Shown here piece after piece: positions 8,325 to 15,614 of a DNA stretch of 64,000 bases (positions are counted from its first letter, which is position 1; every line of letters begins with the position of its first letter). This stretch comes from a virus: the IMG/VR virus record IMGVR_UViG_3300036766_002289, positions 278,056-342,055 of that record; one strand, 5' to 3'. The notes under the pieces were generated by a model, which was not told where the DNA came from, ran no database searches, and saw only the letters and a program-made list of their open reading frames with translations. Both the position numbers and the translations under genes were made by a program.

Positions 8325-8540
8325 ATGAAGAAACAAGGTTTATCTCAACTGATCGAAGCCCTGCAAATCTTCCTCAAGTATGGAGATATTGCATATCCTA
8401 CTCATTGCGAACACGATGAAATGACCGTCTGCGTTGACCCCGCTAAAGTGTCCGATGAAGATAAGAAAAAGCTGGATGAACTTGGATTCTTTGAAAGCGA
8501 CGAAGATTGCTTCAAATCATTCAAATATGGTTCTGCATAA
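8325..8540 (+). CDS. Small conserved phage protein (YPTHCEHD type)
   Basis: 71 residues; GGGGGAG lies 7 nt before the ATG. The YPTHCEHDEMTVCVDP stretch followed by SDEDKKKLDELGF and DCFKSFKYGS is a pattern I recognise from small proteins in many tailed phages, function unknown. The 69 bases upstream hold no gene. Confidence 0.7.
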   Translation: MKKQGLSQLIEALQIFLKYGDIAYPTHCEHDEMTVCVDPAKVSDEDKKKLDELGFFESDEDCFKSFKYGSA

Positions 8541-8541
8541 C

Positions 8542-8904
8542 ATGAAGAAAATAGGCTCTATATTCACCGATGTTGCTGCCATTGTCGTTGCCGACCCATG
8601 CAAGATCATGAGTCCCGAAAAATATAAGGAATTCATGAAATTGGTAGCGGAACGTAATAGAACATTTACTCTCGAAGAATTCAAAATGCTTGCTGAAGCC
8701 AAAACTAAAAAAGCCAAGGAAGCGATTAAAAAGAAAATAGTCAAAGCCCTTCCGCACCCTGGCGGTATCTATAAGATGGAAGATTGCATTATCTTTACCA
8801 CCCTCGGCCCCGCTGATGGTTGGCTCAACGTTAGTACAAAGAAAGACGCCAAGGGTAATCATACAAAAATCATTATTGACCTAAATCCAAAGACGATAGC
8901 TTAG
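8542..8904 (+). CDS. Hypothetical Lys-rich protein
   Basis: 120 residues. A central basic helix (KTKKAKEAIKKKIVK) follows an acidic one, and the C-terminal third is beta-rich. An alternative ATG five codons upstream overlaps the previous stop. Its own stop is the TAG of the element at 8900. Confidence 0.6.
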   Translation: MKKIGSIFTDVAAIVVADPCKIMSPEKYKEFMKLVAERNRTFTLEEFKMLAEAKTKKAKEAIKKKIVKALPHPGGIYKMEDCIIFTTLGPADGWLNVSTKKDAKGNHTKIIIDLNPKTIA

Positions 8905-8920
8905 TTGTACCAGAATAGCT

Positions 8921-9595
8921 ATGTATAAGATTTTACTAGACGAACAGAAGCTTGACGAATTCATCAATTTTCTCCCTGATTTGGAAGAAAATGAAGTGTA
9001 TTATCTCGCCCTCTTCGCCCGCCACAAATACTCCACCATTATGCCCAACCTGAAAGACAACCAACTTAATCGCTTTACTTCCAAGAAGGAAGAAATCAAA
9101 GAGAAAATCCTACGCCTTGAATGCCCCATCGGTGCCTACAAACGCGATGGCATCGACATTCCACAAGAAGCCCTTGCAGTCTATATCGCCCCCAATCCCC
9201 GTAACCTTATCAAAGCCAATAAGGAACTGTTAGTCGAACTGGCCAAGTGCTTCGCTGAAGGTAGAGCTAACTTTAACCCACTCTCCCTTGCTCGCACCGC
9301 TGTTCATAACGCTACTAATCGTAAAGTATTTGTAGACTTCGACTTCGATCATATTGAACCTGAAATTCATTTGCCTAAGATTAAGGAAAATCTGCCAGAT
9401 AATGCATATAGAATCCTTAAGACTAGGGGTGGATTTCATGTTCTAGTGCTGTTGGCCAATGCGCCTAAAGCTAATTGGTTCAAGGCTATTGCTTCCCTTG
9501 AAGGCTGCGATGTTAAAGGTAGCAATACTCTATTCCCCGTGGCTGGTTGTAGTCAAGGTAATTTCTGCCCTTATTTCAGGAGCCAATATGAATAA
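8921..9595 (+). CDS. AEP/PrimPol-like protein
   Basis: 224 residues. VDFDFD at 138-143 and TRGGFHVLV at 168-176 match the first two catalytic motifs of the archaeo-eukaryotic primase superfamily (D-x-D metal site and the G-x-H nucleotide-binding strand). NTLFPVAG downstream is where the third motif region would fall. Such proteins prime or extend DNA or RNA in phages and mobile elements. Here it stands alone among small unknown genes, with no helicase next to it, so its role is inferred from motifs only. A zinc-like C-x4-C lies near the C-terminus. Confidence 0.6.
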   Translation: MYKILLDEQKLDEFINFLPDLEENEVYYLALFARHKYSTIMPNLKDNQLNRFTSKKEEIKEKILRLECPIGAYKRDGIDIPQEALAVYIAPNPRNLIKANKELLVELAKCFAEGRANFNPLSLARTAVHNATNRKVFVDFDFDHIEPEIHLPKIKENLPDNAYRILKTRGGFHVLVLLANAPKANWFKAIASLEGCDVKGSNTLFPVAGCSQGNFCPYFRSQYE

Positions 9596-9627
9596 GATTG
9601 TTTTTGAATAACCTGTGGGATTAGCAA

Positions 9628-10044
9628 ATGACCATCAAACAAGAAATAAAGAAGATAGCCAAGCATTATGGCGTGAAATATAGAATGAGAAATCTCGTAT
9701 ATGCAGGTTCTTATGATTTACGAAATCCTCTCATAGAAATAAACAAAAAATTAAAAACTAGAAATGACATATTTTCTACTTTGTTCCATGAATTAGGGCA
9801 TCATTACTGTAAGATGAATGATAAGTTTGTTGTTTTTCACACCGACACCACGGATAAACCTAATAAACATATGCGTAAACATATGCGTGATATGATAAAA
9901 ACAGCCAATCGGGCAGAATTGTATGTTGACAAATGGGGCGAAAAAGAGTTCTATAAATGGTATCCAAAATTGAAATATATTCAATCATACAGAACGAAAA
10001 AAGAGAAACGAGAGTTGAAAAATGGGTTGCTGTGCTTGTTTTGA
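9628..10044 (+). CDS. HExxH metallopeptidase-like protein
   Basis: 138 residues. HELGHHY at 54-60 in a predicted helix and a downstream acidic residue in RAELYVDKWGEKEF fit the ImmA/IrrE-type gluzincin pattern, where a Glu or Asp after the helix completes the zinc site. ImmA-like proteins cleave repressors; a target here is unknown. No DNA-binding domain is attached. A perfect palindrome (CTTGTTTT-G-AAAACAAG, 10035-10051) spans its stop codon. Confidence 0.7.
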   Translation: MTIKQEIKKIAKHYGVKYRMRNLVYAGSYDLRNPLIEINKKLKTRNDIFSTLFHELGHHYCKMNDKFVVFHTDTTDKPNKHMRKHMRDMIKTANRAELYVDKWGEKEFYKWYPKLKYIQSYRTKKEKRELKNGLLCLF

Positions 10045-10083
10045 AAACAAGTGGAAACTTAGCTTAGTTGTACCAAAGAAACC

Positions 10084-10272
10084 ATGAACGCATTACTTGA
10101 AACTGATAACATCTGGACAGCAATTGGAATCCTTACCAATGCCCACGGCATGAAAGTAGGTCAACACCTAGAAACCCTACTTTGTAAGGAAATTCAAGGG
10201 CACCGTAAAATGGACCTGGAACTTGTGGCCAAGGATATCCAGAAGCAAATCAAGAGATGCATTGGAGAATAA
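10084..10272 (+). CDS. Small hypothetical protein
   Basis: 62 residues, start only 9 bases after the repeat element and without a clear Shine-Dalgarno (AAAGAAACC-ATG). Helical, with a basic C-terminus. The stop abuts the next ATG. Confidence 0.6.
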   Translation: MNALLETDNIWTAIGILTNAHGMKVGQHLETLLCKEIQGHRKMDLELVAKDIQKQIKRCIGE

Positions 10273-10554
10273 ATGAAAATTCATTGCCGAAGTAACATCG
10301 ACCTCCGACAAGAACAATGGCCAGAAATGGTGGAAGCTCGCCCACAAGTTGGCGACATTATCGAATCTAAGACCGCTTGGGGTCCAAATAAGATTCACCT
10401 TGAATTGGCGGTTGTTGGCGTGAAGTATCGTTGGTTTCCTTATTCTGGTGGGCCTCTCGGTGAGTGGGGACTTATTGTTGAATTGCATTTGCCCCCGCAT
10501 ACTTTTGAACACTTTACAGCTTTCCAACAATGGTATAAGGATATTTTGCGATAA
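10273..10554 (+). CDS. Hypothetical protein
   Basis: 93 residues; beta-rich with several Trp. GGAG lies just before the ATG. It shares one base with the next start (ATAATGG). Confidence 0.65.
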   Translation: MKIHCRSNIDLRQEQWPEMVEARPQVGDIIESKTAWGPNKIHLELAVVGVKYRWFPYSGGPLGEWGLIVELHLPPHTFEHFTAFQQWYKDILR

Positions 10555-10769
10555 TGGACACAATCAAAATCGAACTTACAATTAAGAAGTCTGCATGGCT
10601 CTCCGAAGATGCCCTAATCAATCGTATCAAAAAGGAACTTGAATGGGCATTAGCCACTGGTGGTTGTGAACTCGTTGATGCCAAAATTGTACTTCCTTGG
10701 CAGTGTAATTCACATAACCCAAACGAAGCCCCATTTCCCGATAGCCTAGTTGTACCAACAGGATCATGA
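10554..10769 (+). CDS. Small hypothetical protein reading through a repeat element
   Basis: 71 residues. Beta strand then amphipathic helix then strand (TIKIELTIKKS, ALINRIKKELEWAL, ELVDAKIVL). The frame crosses the element at 10745 and ends at a TGA overlapping the next ATG. Confidence 0.6.
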   Translation: MDTIKIELTIKKSAWLSEDALINRIKKELEWALATGGCELVDAKIVLPWQCNSHNPNEAPFPDSLVVPTGS

Positions 10770-11122
10770 CAAACTTCAAACAATTACTTGAAAAAGTCAC
10801 CTTCCCTGGCTATACTTTCGAGCTAGGTGAAGAAAATGGCGTCCGATTTGTCCGTATTTATTACAATGAACCCGATACCGCAACTGGCATCGACGAAACC
10901 CAATATGGCCGCAAATGGTGGCTTGAACCCACTGACTCAGAAATGGGCTTCCTGCAATCCTGCTTCAAAGCCCTATTAACGTCCCTTGAACACCGCGCCC
11001 GTGAATGCTTCAAATACGATGGCTACCCCCTTATGTTCCCCCATAGGAGTCTGGCAGAAGCCATTGAACAAGCAAAACGTGAAAAATCTATTATTCAAAT
11101 GCCTAAGATTGGATTCAAATGA
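10766..11122 (+). CDS. Hypothetical protein
   Basis: 118 residues, ATGA overlap with the previous gene, start 10 bases after the repeat element. Mixed fold with several aromatic residues; no motif recognised. Overlaps the next gene by 4 bases. Confidence 0.65.
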   Translation: MTNFKQLLEKVTFPGYTFELGEENGVRFVRIYYNEPDTATGIDETQYGRKWWLEPTDSEMGFLQSCFKALLTSLEHRARECFKYDGYPLMFPHRSLAEAIEQAKREKSIIQMPKIGFK

Positions 11123-11339
11123 ACCATAAACATGATTGGGATGCATACCGCATCTGCACCCTTCAGGAATTTATTATGAATTCCTGAAGGACAAACGCGA
11201 ACAAATTGCCCGCTTGTTCGGCGCTGCCCAAATTATGGCCCAAAAAGGCTGCTGGGAAGCCGTGGCTGAATACTGCGAAACTATCGCTAATATCGCCTTC
11301 AACAAAAAGAAAATTGGGAAGAATATGCCCATGAACTAG
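11119..11339 (+). CDS. Gene interrupted by an 11-nt gap with a perfect hairpin
   Basis: The ATG at 11119 (overlapping the previous stop) reads 22 codons to a TGA at 11185. The frame that continues as EFLKDKREQIARLFGAAQ to 11339 lies two bases off. The codon GAA-TT occurs at 11167 and again at 11178. Skipping the 11 bases between them restores a single protein of about 69 residues with a natural helix (TLQEFLKDKREQ). A 12-bp perfect inverted repeat surrounds the gap. This could be an 11-bp insertion that inactivates the gene, or a recoding site. Confidence 0.45.
11160..11190 (+). repeat. Perfect 12-bp inverted repeat inside a reading frame
   Basis: CCTTCAGGAATT at 11160-11171 pairs with AATTCCTGAAGG at 11179-11190 across a 7-base loop. 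It sits exactly where the frame of the surrounding gene changes. Confidence 0.8.
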
Positions 11340-11365
11340 ATTCGCCCTATCAGTGAGGTTTAATC

Positions 11366-11770
11366 ATGTGCCTTGAAAGCATCCGTGATGAATTTCTAGC
11401 GATATCGCATCCTGGCAATGGCATCTATTCCATTTTTGCCTATAAGATTATCCAGCGTGACCTCCGCTCTATGCATAATCACCATATTTGGGCACCTGGA
11501 CACTATTTCATCGAACATAAAGCCAAATATCACCCAATTCACCGTCGAATTTATAATATTGATAAGAGTTTTCATGCCTATCGCTATCTGAAAGATGCTA
11601 AGGAATCAATATACAACCTTAAAGAAGAAATTCTAATTAAAATTGAAATTTCAAGGGATGATATCACTGGAGCAAATCTCACCCAAGTCTCTGCCCGTAA
11701 AGTAACTTGGAATGGCGATTATCTCTGCCCCAAAACCAATCGCTGGAAGAAACTGAAGATCAACTGGTAA
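11366..11770 (+). CDS. Hypothetical His-rich protein
   Basis: 134 residues. The middle is rich in His/Tyr (MHNHHIWAPGHYF, KYHPIHRR), which might bind metal. The C-terminal half is beta-rich. It ends one base before the element at 11773. No family recognised. Confidence 0.65.
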   Translation: MCLESIRDEFLAISHPGNGIYSIFAYKIIQRDLRSMHNHHIWAPGHYFIEHKAKYHPIHRRIYNIDKSFHAYRYLKDAKESIYNLKEEILIKIEISRDDITGANLTQVSARKVTWNGDYLCPKTNRWKKLKINW

Positions 11771-11795
11771 ACCTTAGTTGTACCAAGAGGAACCT

Positions 11796-12149
11796 ATGAA
11801 ATACGAATTTGCTAGCCTACGTGGTGATAACTTCATCGCTGAGGGTAATACCCCAGAAGATGCCTACAAAAACCTTGTCGAACAAGAAAAAGACGAAGGA
11901 ACCCTCTGGCGTCTATCTGACCCCTATTTGGTCGAACACTGCATCCGCCGTGGCTGGTCTAGGTTAGGCCAAAACCCAGGCGTAGCTTACCGTGTGGTAA
12001 ATCCTAACCAATCCGAGATTATTGCTGCCCTAAAAGGCCAATTAGAATCATTGCTTGAAATTGGCTCAGTAGTCCAAACTGATGATGAAATCCTAGAAAA
12101 TAACAAACGTCGCCAGAAAGCTAGAGAACTACTCAATGAATTGGAATGA
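11796..12149 (+). CDS. Hypothetical protein
   Basis: 117 residues, start at MKYEFASL with AGAGGAA upstream. An N-terminal beta segment, a Pro/aromatic middle and a C-terminal coiled coil. Overlaps the next gene by 14 bases. Confidence 0.65.
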   Translation: MKYEFASLRGDNFIAEGNTPEDAYKNLVEQEKDEGTLWRLSDPYLVEHCIRRGWSRLGQNPGVAYRVVNPNQSEIIAALKGQLESLLEIGSVVQTDDEILENNKRRQKARELLNELE

Positions 12150-12348
12150 AGCTAGAACTAATTCCCTTGATCGAAGAAAATTTGGCCAAGATGTTATTAT
12201 CGTCAATCTTCACCCTGTTCCTGGCGCACCAGCATTAAATTGTACCTATTTTGAAGTAATTGACCGTATCCCACATCTCCAAAGATGCAAGGAAATCGGC
12301 CAAAAAGAAGCATTCGATGAACTAATTAAAGAGTATCAAAATGCATGA
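12136..12348 (+). CDS. Small hypothetical protein
   Basis: 70 residues, starting inside the end of the previous gene and overlapping the next by 8 bases. Beta-rich N-terminal half, helical C-terminus. No motif recognised. Confidence 0.6.
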   Translation: MNWNEARTNSLDRRKFGQDVIIVNLHPVPGAPALNCTYFEVIDRIPHLQRCKEIGQKEAFDELIKEYQNA

Positions 12349-12553
12349 CGACCTTGAAAGAGAATTAGAAGATGAACGAATACTCCATTATGCTGCTGCC
12401 AACGCACATAAAGTCTTATCTGAAGGCATTAAGAAAGCATTGCAACTCGAAAATTGGCCAGATTTCTATAAAATGTATGGGCCTGGCATGTTCGCTGAAG
12501 GCGTTGCCCGTTTCCTGAACGAAGAAGTAAATAAACTGAGGAACAAACCATGA
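12341..12553 (+). CDS. Small helical hypothetical protein
   Basis: 70 residues, acidic N-terminus (DDLERELEDER) followed by amphipathic helices. ATGA-type overlap with the next gene. Confidence 0.6.
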   Translation: MHDDLERELEDERILHYAAANAHKVLSEGIKKALQLENWPDFYKMYGPGMFAEGVARFLNEEVNKLRNKP

Positions 12554-12732
12554 TCGACAAAACCCCCACTAATAAACAAGCAATTAACCAACACTGCCAT
12601 GCAGTCCGCAATGAATCTTCACAAATTCTTGCTTGGATTCCTGAAGCAATTTACACAAATAATGAGAAAATGCAACAACTCCGCGAAGCCCTTATCGAAT
12701 GGGATACCTTAGTTGTACCAGAGGAACGATAA
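12550..12732 (+). CDS. Small hypothetical protein reading through a repeat element
   Basis: 60 residues, helical. The frame crosses the element at 12708 (TLVVPEER) and stops at a TAA whose last base is the A of the next start codon (TAATG). Confidence 0.55.
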   Translation: MIDKTPTNKQAINQHCHAVRNESSQILAWIPEAIYTNNEKMQQLREALIEWDTLVVPEER

Positions 12733-13139
12733 TGAACCCCAATGAATATAAACAGTACATCCAGCAGCGTAATGCAATCGAAGAGGAAATCGTTTCCCTA
12801 GCTATTGAATATGCCAAGCTTTTTTCAAAACTTAGCGAAACTGATCCTCTCAACCAGTTGAGTTATGATGATGTTAAAATGACTGAGGATTTAATAAGCA
12901 TTGGCTGGACATACTACGGCTCCTATCAATCCGAAGACAAAGGCGTCATTACAGTAGACCCTGAAATTCTCCTCGGCACAAAAGAAAACTGGAAGCCAGC
13001 TATCGAAAAGTGCATCAAAGAAGAACAAGAAAAATTAGCCGAAGAAAAGAAAATCCAAAAAGAGAAAGAAAAACAAGAAGAAATTACCAAAGCAATGGTA
13101 ATCCTCAAAAAACATAAATTCAAATTTATTGGAGAATAA
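12732..13139 (+). CDS. Charged coiled-coil protein
   Basis: 135 residues, start at 12732 with AGAGGAA upstream. The C-terminal 50 residues are a continuous Lys/Glu coiled coil (EEQEKLAEEKKIQKEKEK). Likely an oligomeric or partner-binding protein; function unknown. Confidence 0.65.
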   Translation: MNPNEYKQYIQQRNAIEEEIVSLAIEYAKLFSKLSETDPLNQLSYDDVKMTEDLISIGWTYYGSYQSEDKGVITVDPEILLGTKENWKPAIEKCIKEEQEKLAEEKKIQKEKEKQEEITKAMVILKKHKFKFIGE

Positions 13140-13141
13140 TC

Positions 13142-13390
13142 ATGCGTTTTGCCGATAACCACTGCACCTATACCGAAGATTATAAGAACCATACCTATAC
13201 CTTCATCGGTAATTGCGTCGTCACTGGCAAACCCTACTCCGTTACCGTCCCCGCTCAGGGCCTGTTCGCCTATCGTCAAGGCGCTCATATCCAAGACGCC
13301 TTCCCTAAACTCTCTACAGACGACCGCGAATTCCTTATGTCTGGTATCTCCCCAAAAGGCTGGAATCTAACCTTTAATAGCTTCTTGTAA
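13142..13390 (+). CDS. Small conserved phage protein (AFPxLSTDDREFLMSGISP type)
   Basis: 82 residues. N-terminal beta strands (YTFIGNCVVTGKPYSVTVP), then GLFAYRQGAHIQDAFPKLST and DREFLMSGIS. I recognise this end pattern from small proteins found in many actinobacterial and other phages and in some bacterial genomes; no function is known to me. The 3' end overlaps the convergent gene by 24 bases. Confidence 0.7.
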   Translation: MRFADNHCTYTEDYKNHTYTFIGNCVVTGKPYSVTVPAQGLFAYRQGAHIQDAFPKLSTDDREFLMSGISPKGWNLTFNSFL

Positions 13391-13570
13391 TTCAGCTTTA
13401 CCAGCACGCGAGACTAGTTTAAGTTCCAGGCATTGGTTGTTATAGAAGCTATAATCATTCCATGCTTTAATCATGGCTTCATTGCGGTTATTGGCTTTAA
13501 TAAGACCAATAACTTTGCGTTGGGTCATGGATTGATTGTAGTCATAGCGGATTACGATATAGTTAATCAC
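13367..13570 (-). CDS. Small hypothetical protein, minus-strand pair
   Basis: 67 residues if the GTG at 13570 is used, which overlaps the upstream gene's stop (GTGATTAA). A first strand (INYIVIRYD) followed by KVIGLIKANNRNEAMIKAW resembles small alpha/beta phage proteins. A longer frame starting at 13606 is possible. Second gene of a leftward pair in an otherwise rightward region. Confidence 0.55.
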   Translation of the reverse strand: MINYIVIRYDYNQSMTQRKVIGLIKANNRNEAMIKAWNDYSFYNNQCLELKLVSRAGKAELQEAIKG

Positions 13571-13736
13571 TTTTAATGATAAGGACTTCGGGGATATCGA
13601 GTCCATCCTCCTTATAATTTGACATATAGGCCCAAACGGGGTGTTCTTCGCCTACGCAGTCAACGCCTACAACTTTGGTATCTTTTGGGTAATTTTGGAG
13701 AAGATTGATTAGGTCTTCGATGGTATTAATCATCAT
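13563..13736 (-). CDS. Small hypothetical protein, minus-strand pair
   Basis: 57 residues from the ATG at 13736, with AAGGATG about 8 nt upstream. NTIEDLINLLQNYPKDTKVVG, then a beta-rich end, is a pattern I have seen in small phage and bacterial proteins of unknown function. It is divergent from the small frame at 13753 and no repeat element lies in the 16 bp between them. Confidence 0.6.
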   Translation of the reverse strand: MMINTIEDLINLLQNYPKDTKVVGVDCVGEEHPVWAYMSNYKEDGLDIPEVLIIKSD

Positions 13737-13752
13737 TTTCATCATCCTTACC

Positions 13753-13827
13753 ATGCAATCCGCCCATGATGCACAAGAAGCCTGTGATCGAGCTTGGTAC
13801 GACTGGTATTTGGGAGAACAAGCATGA
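13753..13827 (+). CDS. Very short possible peptide
   Basis: 24 codons (MQSAHDAQEACDRAWYDWYL and four more). It has no Shine-Dalgarno, and its ATG lies in the divergent gene's leader. It overlaps the next start by ATGA. It may be the surviving 3' end of a longer gene cut by the leftward pair. Confidence 0.3.
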   Translation: MQSAHDAQEACDRAWYDWYLGEQA

Positions 13828-14089
13828 TTAACATCACTACGGCTATACAGCCTATATCTTCCCCCAAGAATATGAACTTGTTGCTGAAGTCGATAGCGAT
13901 GATATCGACGAAGCTTTCAGACTCACCAACCATATCAACCACCCTTGGTGGATGAACGAAGAAGTTAAAGCCATCAAACAAGCCCGCTCTACCTCCGTGG
14001 GCGATGTTATCGAAATTGGCGATAAGTCCTTTCTCTGTGCCCCTTTAGGCTGGACTGAATTGGATAATAACCTTATTAATAGGGATTAA
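13824..14089 (+). pseudogene. Frame-disrupted gene of the RSTSVGDVIE family
   Basis: The ATG at 13824 gives only a few plausible codons. From 13832 the other frame reads HHYGYTAYIFPQEYELVAEV and continues through NHPWWMNEEV, RSTSVGDVIEIG and FLCAPLGWTEL to a TAA at 14089. This domain pattern (strand, D-D-x-D-E-A-F helix, WW, then RSTSVGDV) is familiar from small proteins in bacteria and phages. No ATG precedes it in frame, so a one-base loss near 13838 is the simplest reading. Confidence 0.5.
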
Positions 14090-14091
14090 TA

Positions 14092-14271
14092 ATGGACCCA
14101 ATTAGCTTAGATGGCCAATTTTCCAAGTGGGCCACACTACACCGCAAGGAAATGGGCCAAGAATATGAAGAGAAATATGACCTTGCCCGCGCCGCTTTTG
14201 AAGCTGGCTATAAATTAGCTGTAAAAGATATTAATTTCTTCGATACCTTAGTTGTACCAACCAAACCATGA
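14092..14271 (+). CDS. Small hypothetical protein reading through a repeat element
   Basis: 59 residues, helical. The frame crosses the element at 14247 (DTLVVPTKP) and stops at a TGA overlapping the next ATG. Confidence 0.55.
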   Translation: MDPISLDGQFSKWATLHRKEMGQEYEEKYDLARAAFEAGYKLAVKDINFFDTLVVPTKP

Positions 14272-14387
14272 TCTATACTCGTTTTTGGTGTGCAGCTTGG
14301 GTCTATGTCACCGACCCCGATGCCGCTTCATTAGGCTGTGGTTCCAGCGTAGGCGAATATATTGCCGCTGATACATTAATTGGGTAA
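14268..14387 (+). CDS. Very small hypothetical protein
   Basis: 39 residues; the start is 10 bases after the repeat element and has no Shine-Dalgarno (AACCAAACC-ATG). Hydrophobic, aromatic N-terminus (YTRFWCAAWVYV) and a Gly-rich end. Confidence 0.45.
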   Translation: MIYTRFWCAAWVYVTDPDAASLGCGSSVGEYIAADTLIG

Positions 14388-14398
14388 AGGAGTTCTAA

Positions 14399-14584
14399 AT
14401 GGAAATTGTTAGCGTTACCATCGCTGTCCTAGCTAAATGCAATTGTGGCCAATTCGTCCAGCAGTATTTCAATGAAGATTATAGCCCCGATGAAGCCAGT
14501 ATCGACACCCTAATCGCTGGCTGTAACCATTGCCGTGCCCGCTTGACACCAGTTCAAGCTATGCACAAAATTCTGGGCGATTAA
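14399..14584 (+). CDS. Small Cys-containing hypothetical protein
   Basis: 61 residues; AAGGAG lies 7 nt upstream. CNCG near residue 14 and CNHC near residue 43 could form a zinc ribbon. The element at 14586 follows directly. Confidence 0.6.
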   Translation: MEIVSVTIAVLAKCNCGQFVQQYFNEDYSPDEASIDTLIAGCNHCRARLTPVQAMHKILGD

Positions 14585-14616
14585 CCTTAGTTGTACCATT
14601 ATCTGCGGAGGAACTC

Positions 14617-15048
14617 ATGATTAGTCGAGAAAATTGCCGCATCGGTATGAAAGTCTATTTTGGCCGTCCTAATGGTGCGAAAACCCTTGGCGTTATTACC
14701 AAACTTAATTCCAAAGCCAAAGTCAAAACCCTTGAAATTCGTGGCTCTGGTCGTGGCTCCATTATCGGCACTGAATGGGGTGTCCCCTATTCCATGCTAA
14801 CCCCCGCTGATACCGTTGTGCCGTTGATAACCCCAACACCCCAAAGCAGTTACGGCGAAGATAAACACATTATGCAAGCTATCCGTGCCCTTTATAATAA
14901 CCTTAGCCCCGAAAATCTTACCTGCGATGGCGAGATTTCAGGCAACGAAGTCGCCCAACGAAGTGCTACCTATCATCGTAAATTAAACGCCCTTTTCACC
15001 GCCCTTGGTCGCCATGTCAGCGAAGAAGAAGCATATAGCACCCTATAA
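14617..15048 (+). CDS. Hypothetical protein with a VGxKVYFGR-type N-terminus
   Basis: 143 residues; GGAGGAA lies 7 nt before the ATG. The N-terminal part (ISRENCRIGMKVYFGRPNGA, then TLGVITKLNSKAKVKTLE and a WGVPYSML strand) resembles a small SH3-like beta barrel found in bacterial and phage proteins of unknown function. The C-terminal 50 residues are helical and may be a separate domain (EDKHIMQAIRALYNNLS). Confidence 0.65.
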   Translation: MISRENCRIGMKVYFGRPNGAKTLGVITKLNSKAKVKTLEIRGSGRGSIIGTEWGVPYSMLTPADTVVPLITPTPQSSYGEDKHIMQAIRALYNNLSPENLTCDGEISGNEVAQRSATYHRKLNALFTALGRHVSEEEAYSTL

Positions 15049-15062
15049 CCACGGAGCAAATT

Positions 15063-15218
15063 ATGATTTTTTTCTATTTCCTATATTGCCTTGTTAGCGG
15101 CGGTATTGTCGGTATCCTAATAAGTCGGTTCAGTAACCGACCACTAATCGCCATCATCCTATGGGTAAGCATCATACTCATCGACGGCTCTTTAGGATTG
15201 CTTATACTGCCTAAGTAA
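15063..15218 (+). CDS. Small two-helix membrane protein
   Basis: 51 residues, two hydrophobic segments (about 2-22 and 30-49) around a short polar turn (SRFSNRP). CGGAGCAA lies 6 nt upstream. Probably an inner-membrane peptide. Confidence 0.6.
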   Translation: MIFFYFLYCLVSGGIVGILISRFSNRPLIAIILWVSIILIDGSLGLLILPK

Positions 15219-15279
15219 GCCCTATAACCGCGCCAATTTAACCAATTGTGATACGCTTGTGATACTCACACAAAACCCA

Positions 15280-15293
15280 TCACAAACCTGTGA
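15280..15293. promoter_or_regulatory. TCACA-N4-TGTGA palindrome
   Basis: A perfect 5-bp dyad 14 bp upstream of the start at 15307. The leader just before it carries two further GTGATA words. A similar dyad lies after the gene at 15530. Possible operator; no binding protein is known. Confidence 0.4.
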
Positions 15294-15306
15294 CGAAGGA
15301 AATTAT

Positions 15307-15525
15307 ATGTGGCTCCGAACCAGAACTAAAAGCTATTCAATTTGTAACTCAGACCTACTCGGCATCCCCGCTAAGTCTGTGAATGAAGCCTATTGCCCTA
15401 AATGCAGGGATATCTTTCAACTTAATAAACCCAATAATGTCCATAAAGACGCCAGCAATGAAGACGTGTATAACTGGGAATATACCCATAGCTGCGGAGC
15501 TAGATTGTTGATAATTAACGATTAA
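15307..15525 (+). CDS. Small zinc-ribbon-like protein
   Basis: 72 residues, AAGGAAAT before the ATG. CPKC near residue 31 and a lone Cys in HSCGARL near the end fit a ribbon missing one ligand. It is flanked on both sides by TCACA/TGTGA dyads and is one of the few genes of this region without the CYTAGTTGTACC element in its leader, so it may be controlled separately. Confidence 0.6.
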   Translation: MWLRTRTKSYSICNSDLLGIPAKSVNEAYCPKCRDIFQLNKPNNVHKDASNEDVYNWEYTHSCGARLLIIND

Positions 15526-15529
15526 TTGG

Positions 15530-15544
15530 TCACAAATCCTGTGA
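15530..15544. promoter_or_regulatory. TCACA-N5-TGTGA palindrome
   Basis: Second dyad of the same kind, five bases after the stop of the small gene at 15525. The paired arrangement around one gene suggests a shared binding protein (inference). Confidence 0.35.
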
Positions 15545-15614
15545 TGCACACTACTTATAGCCAATTTCTAATGTCGAGCGCAAATAGTGGGAGAAAATGG
15601 GACTTAGTGGGGAC

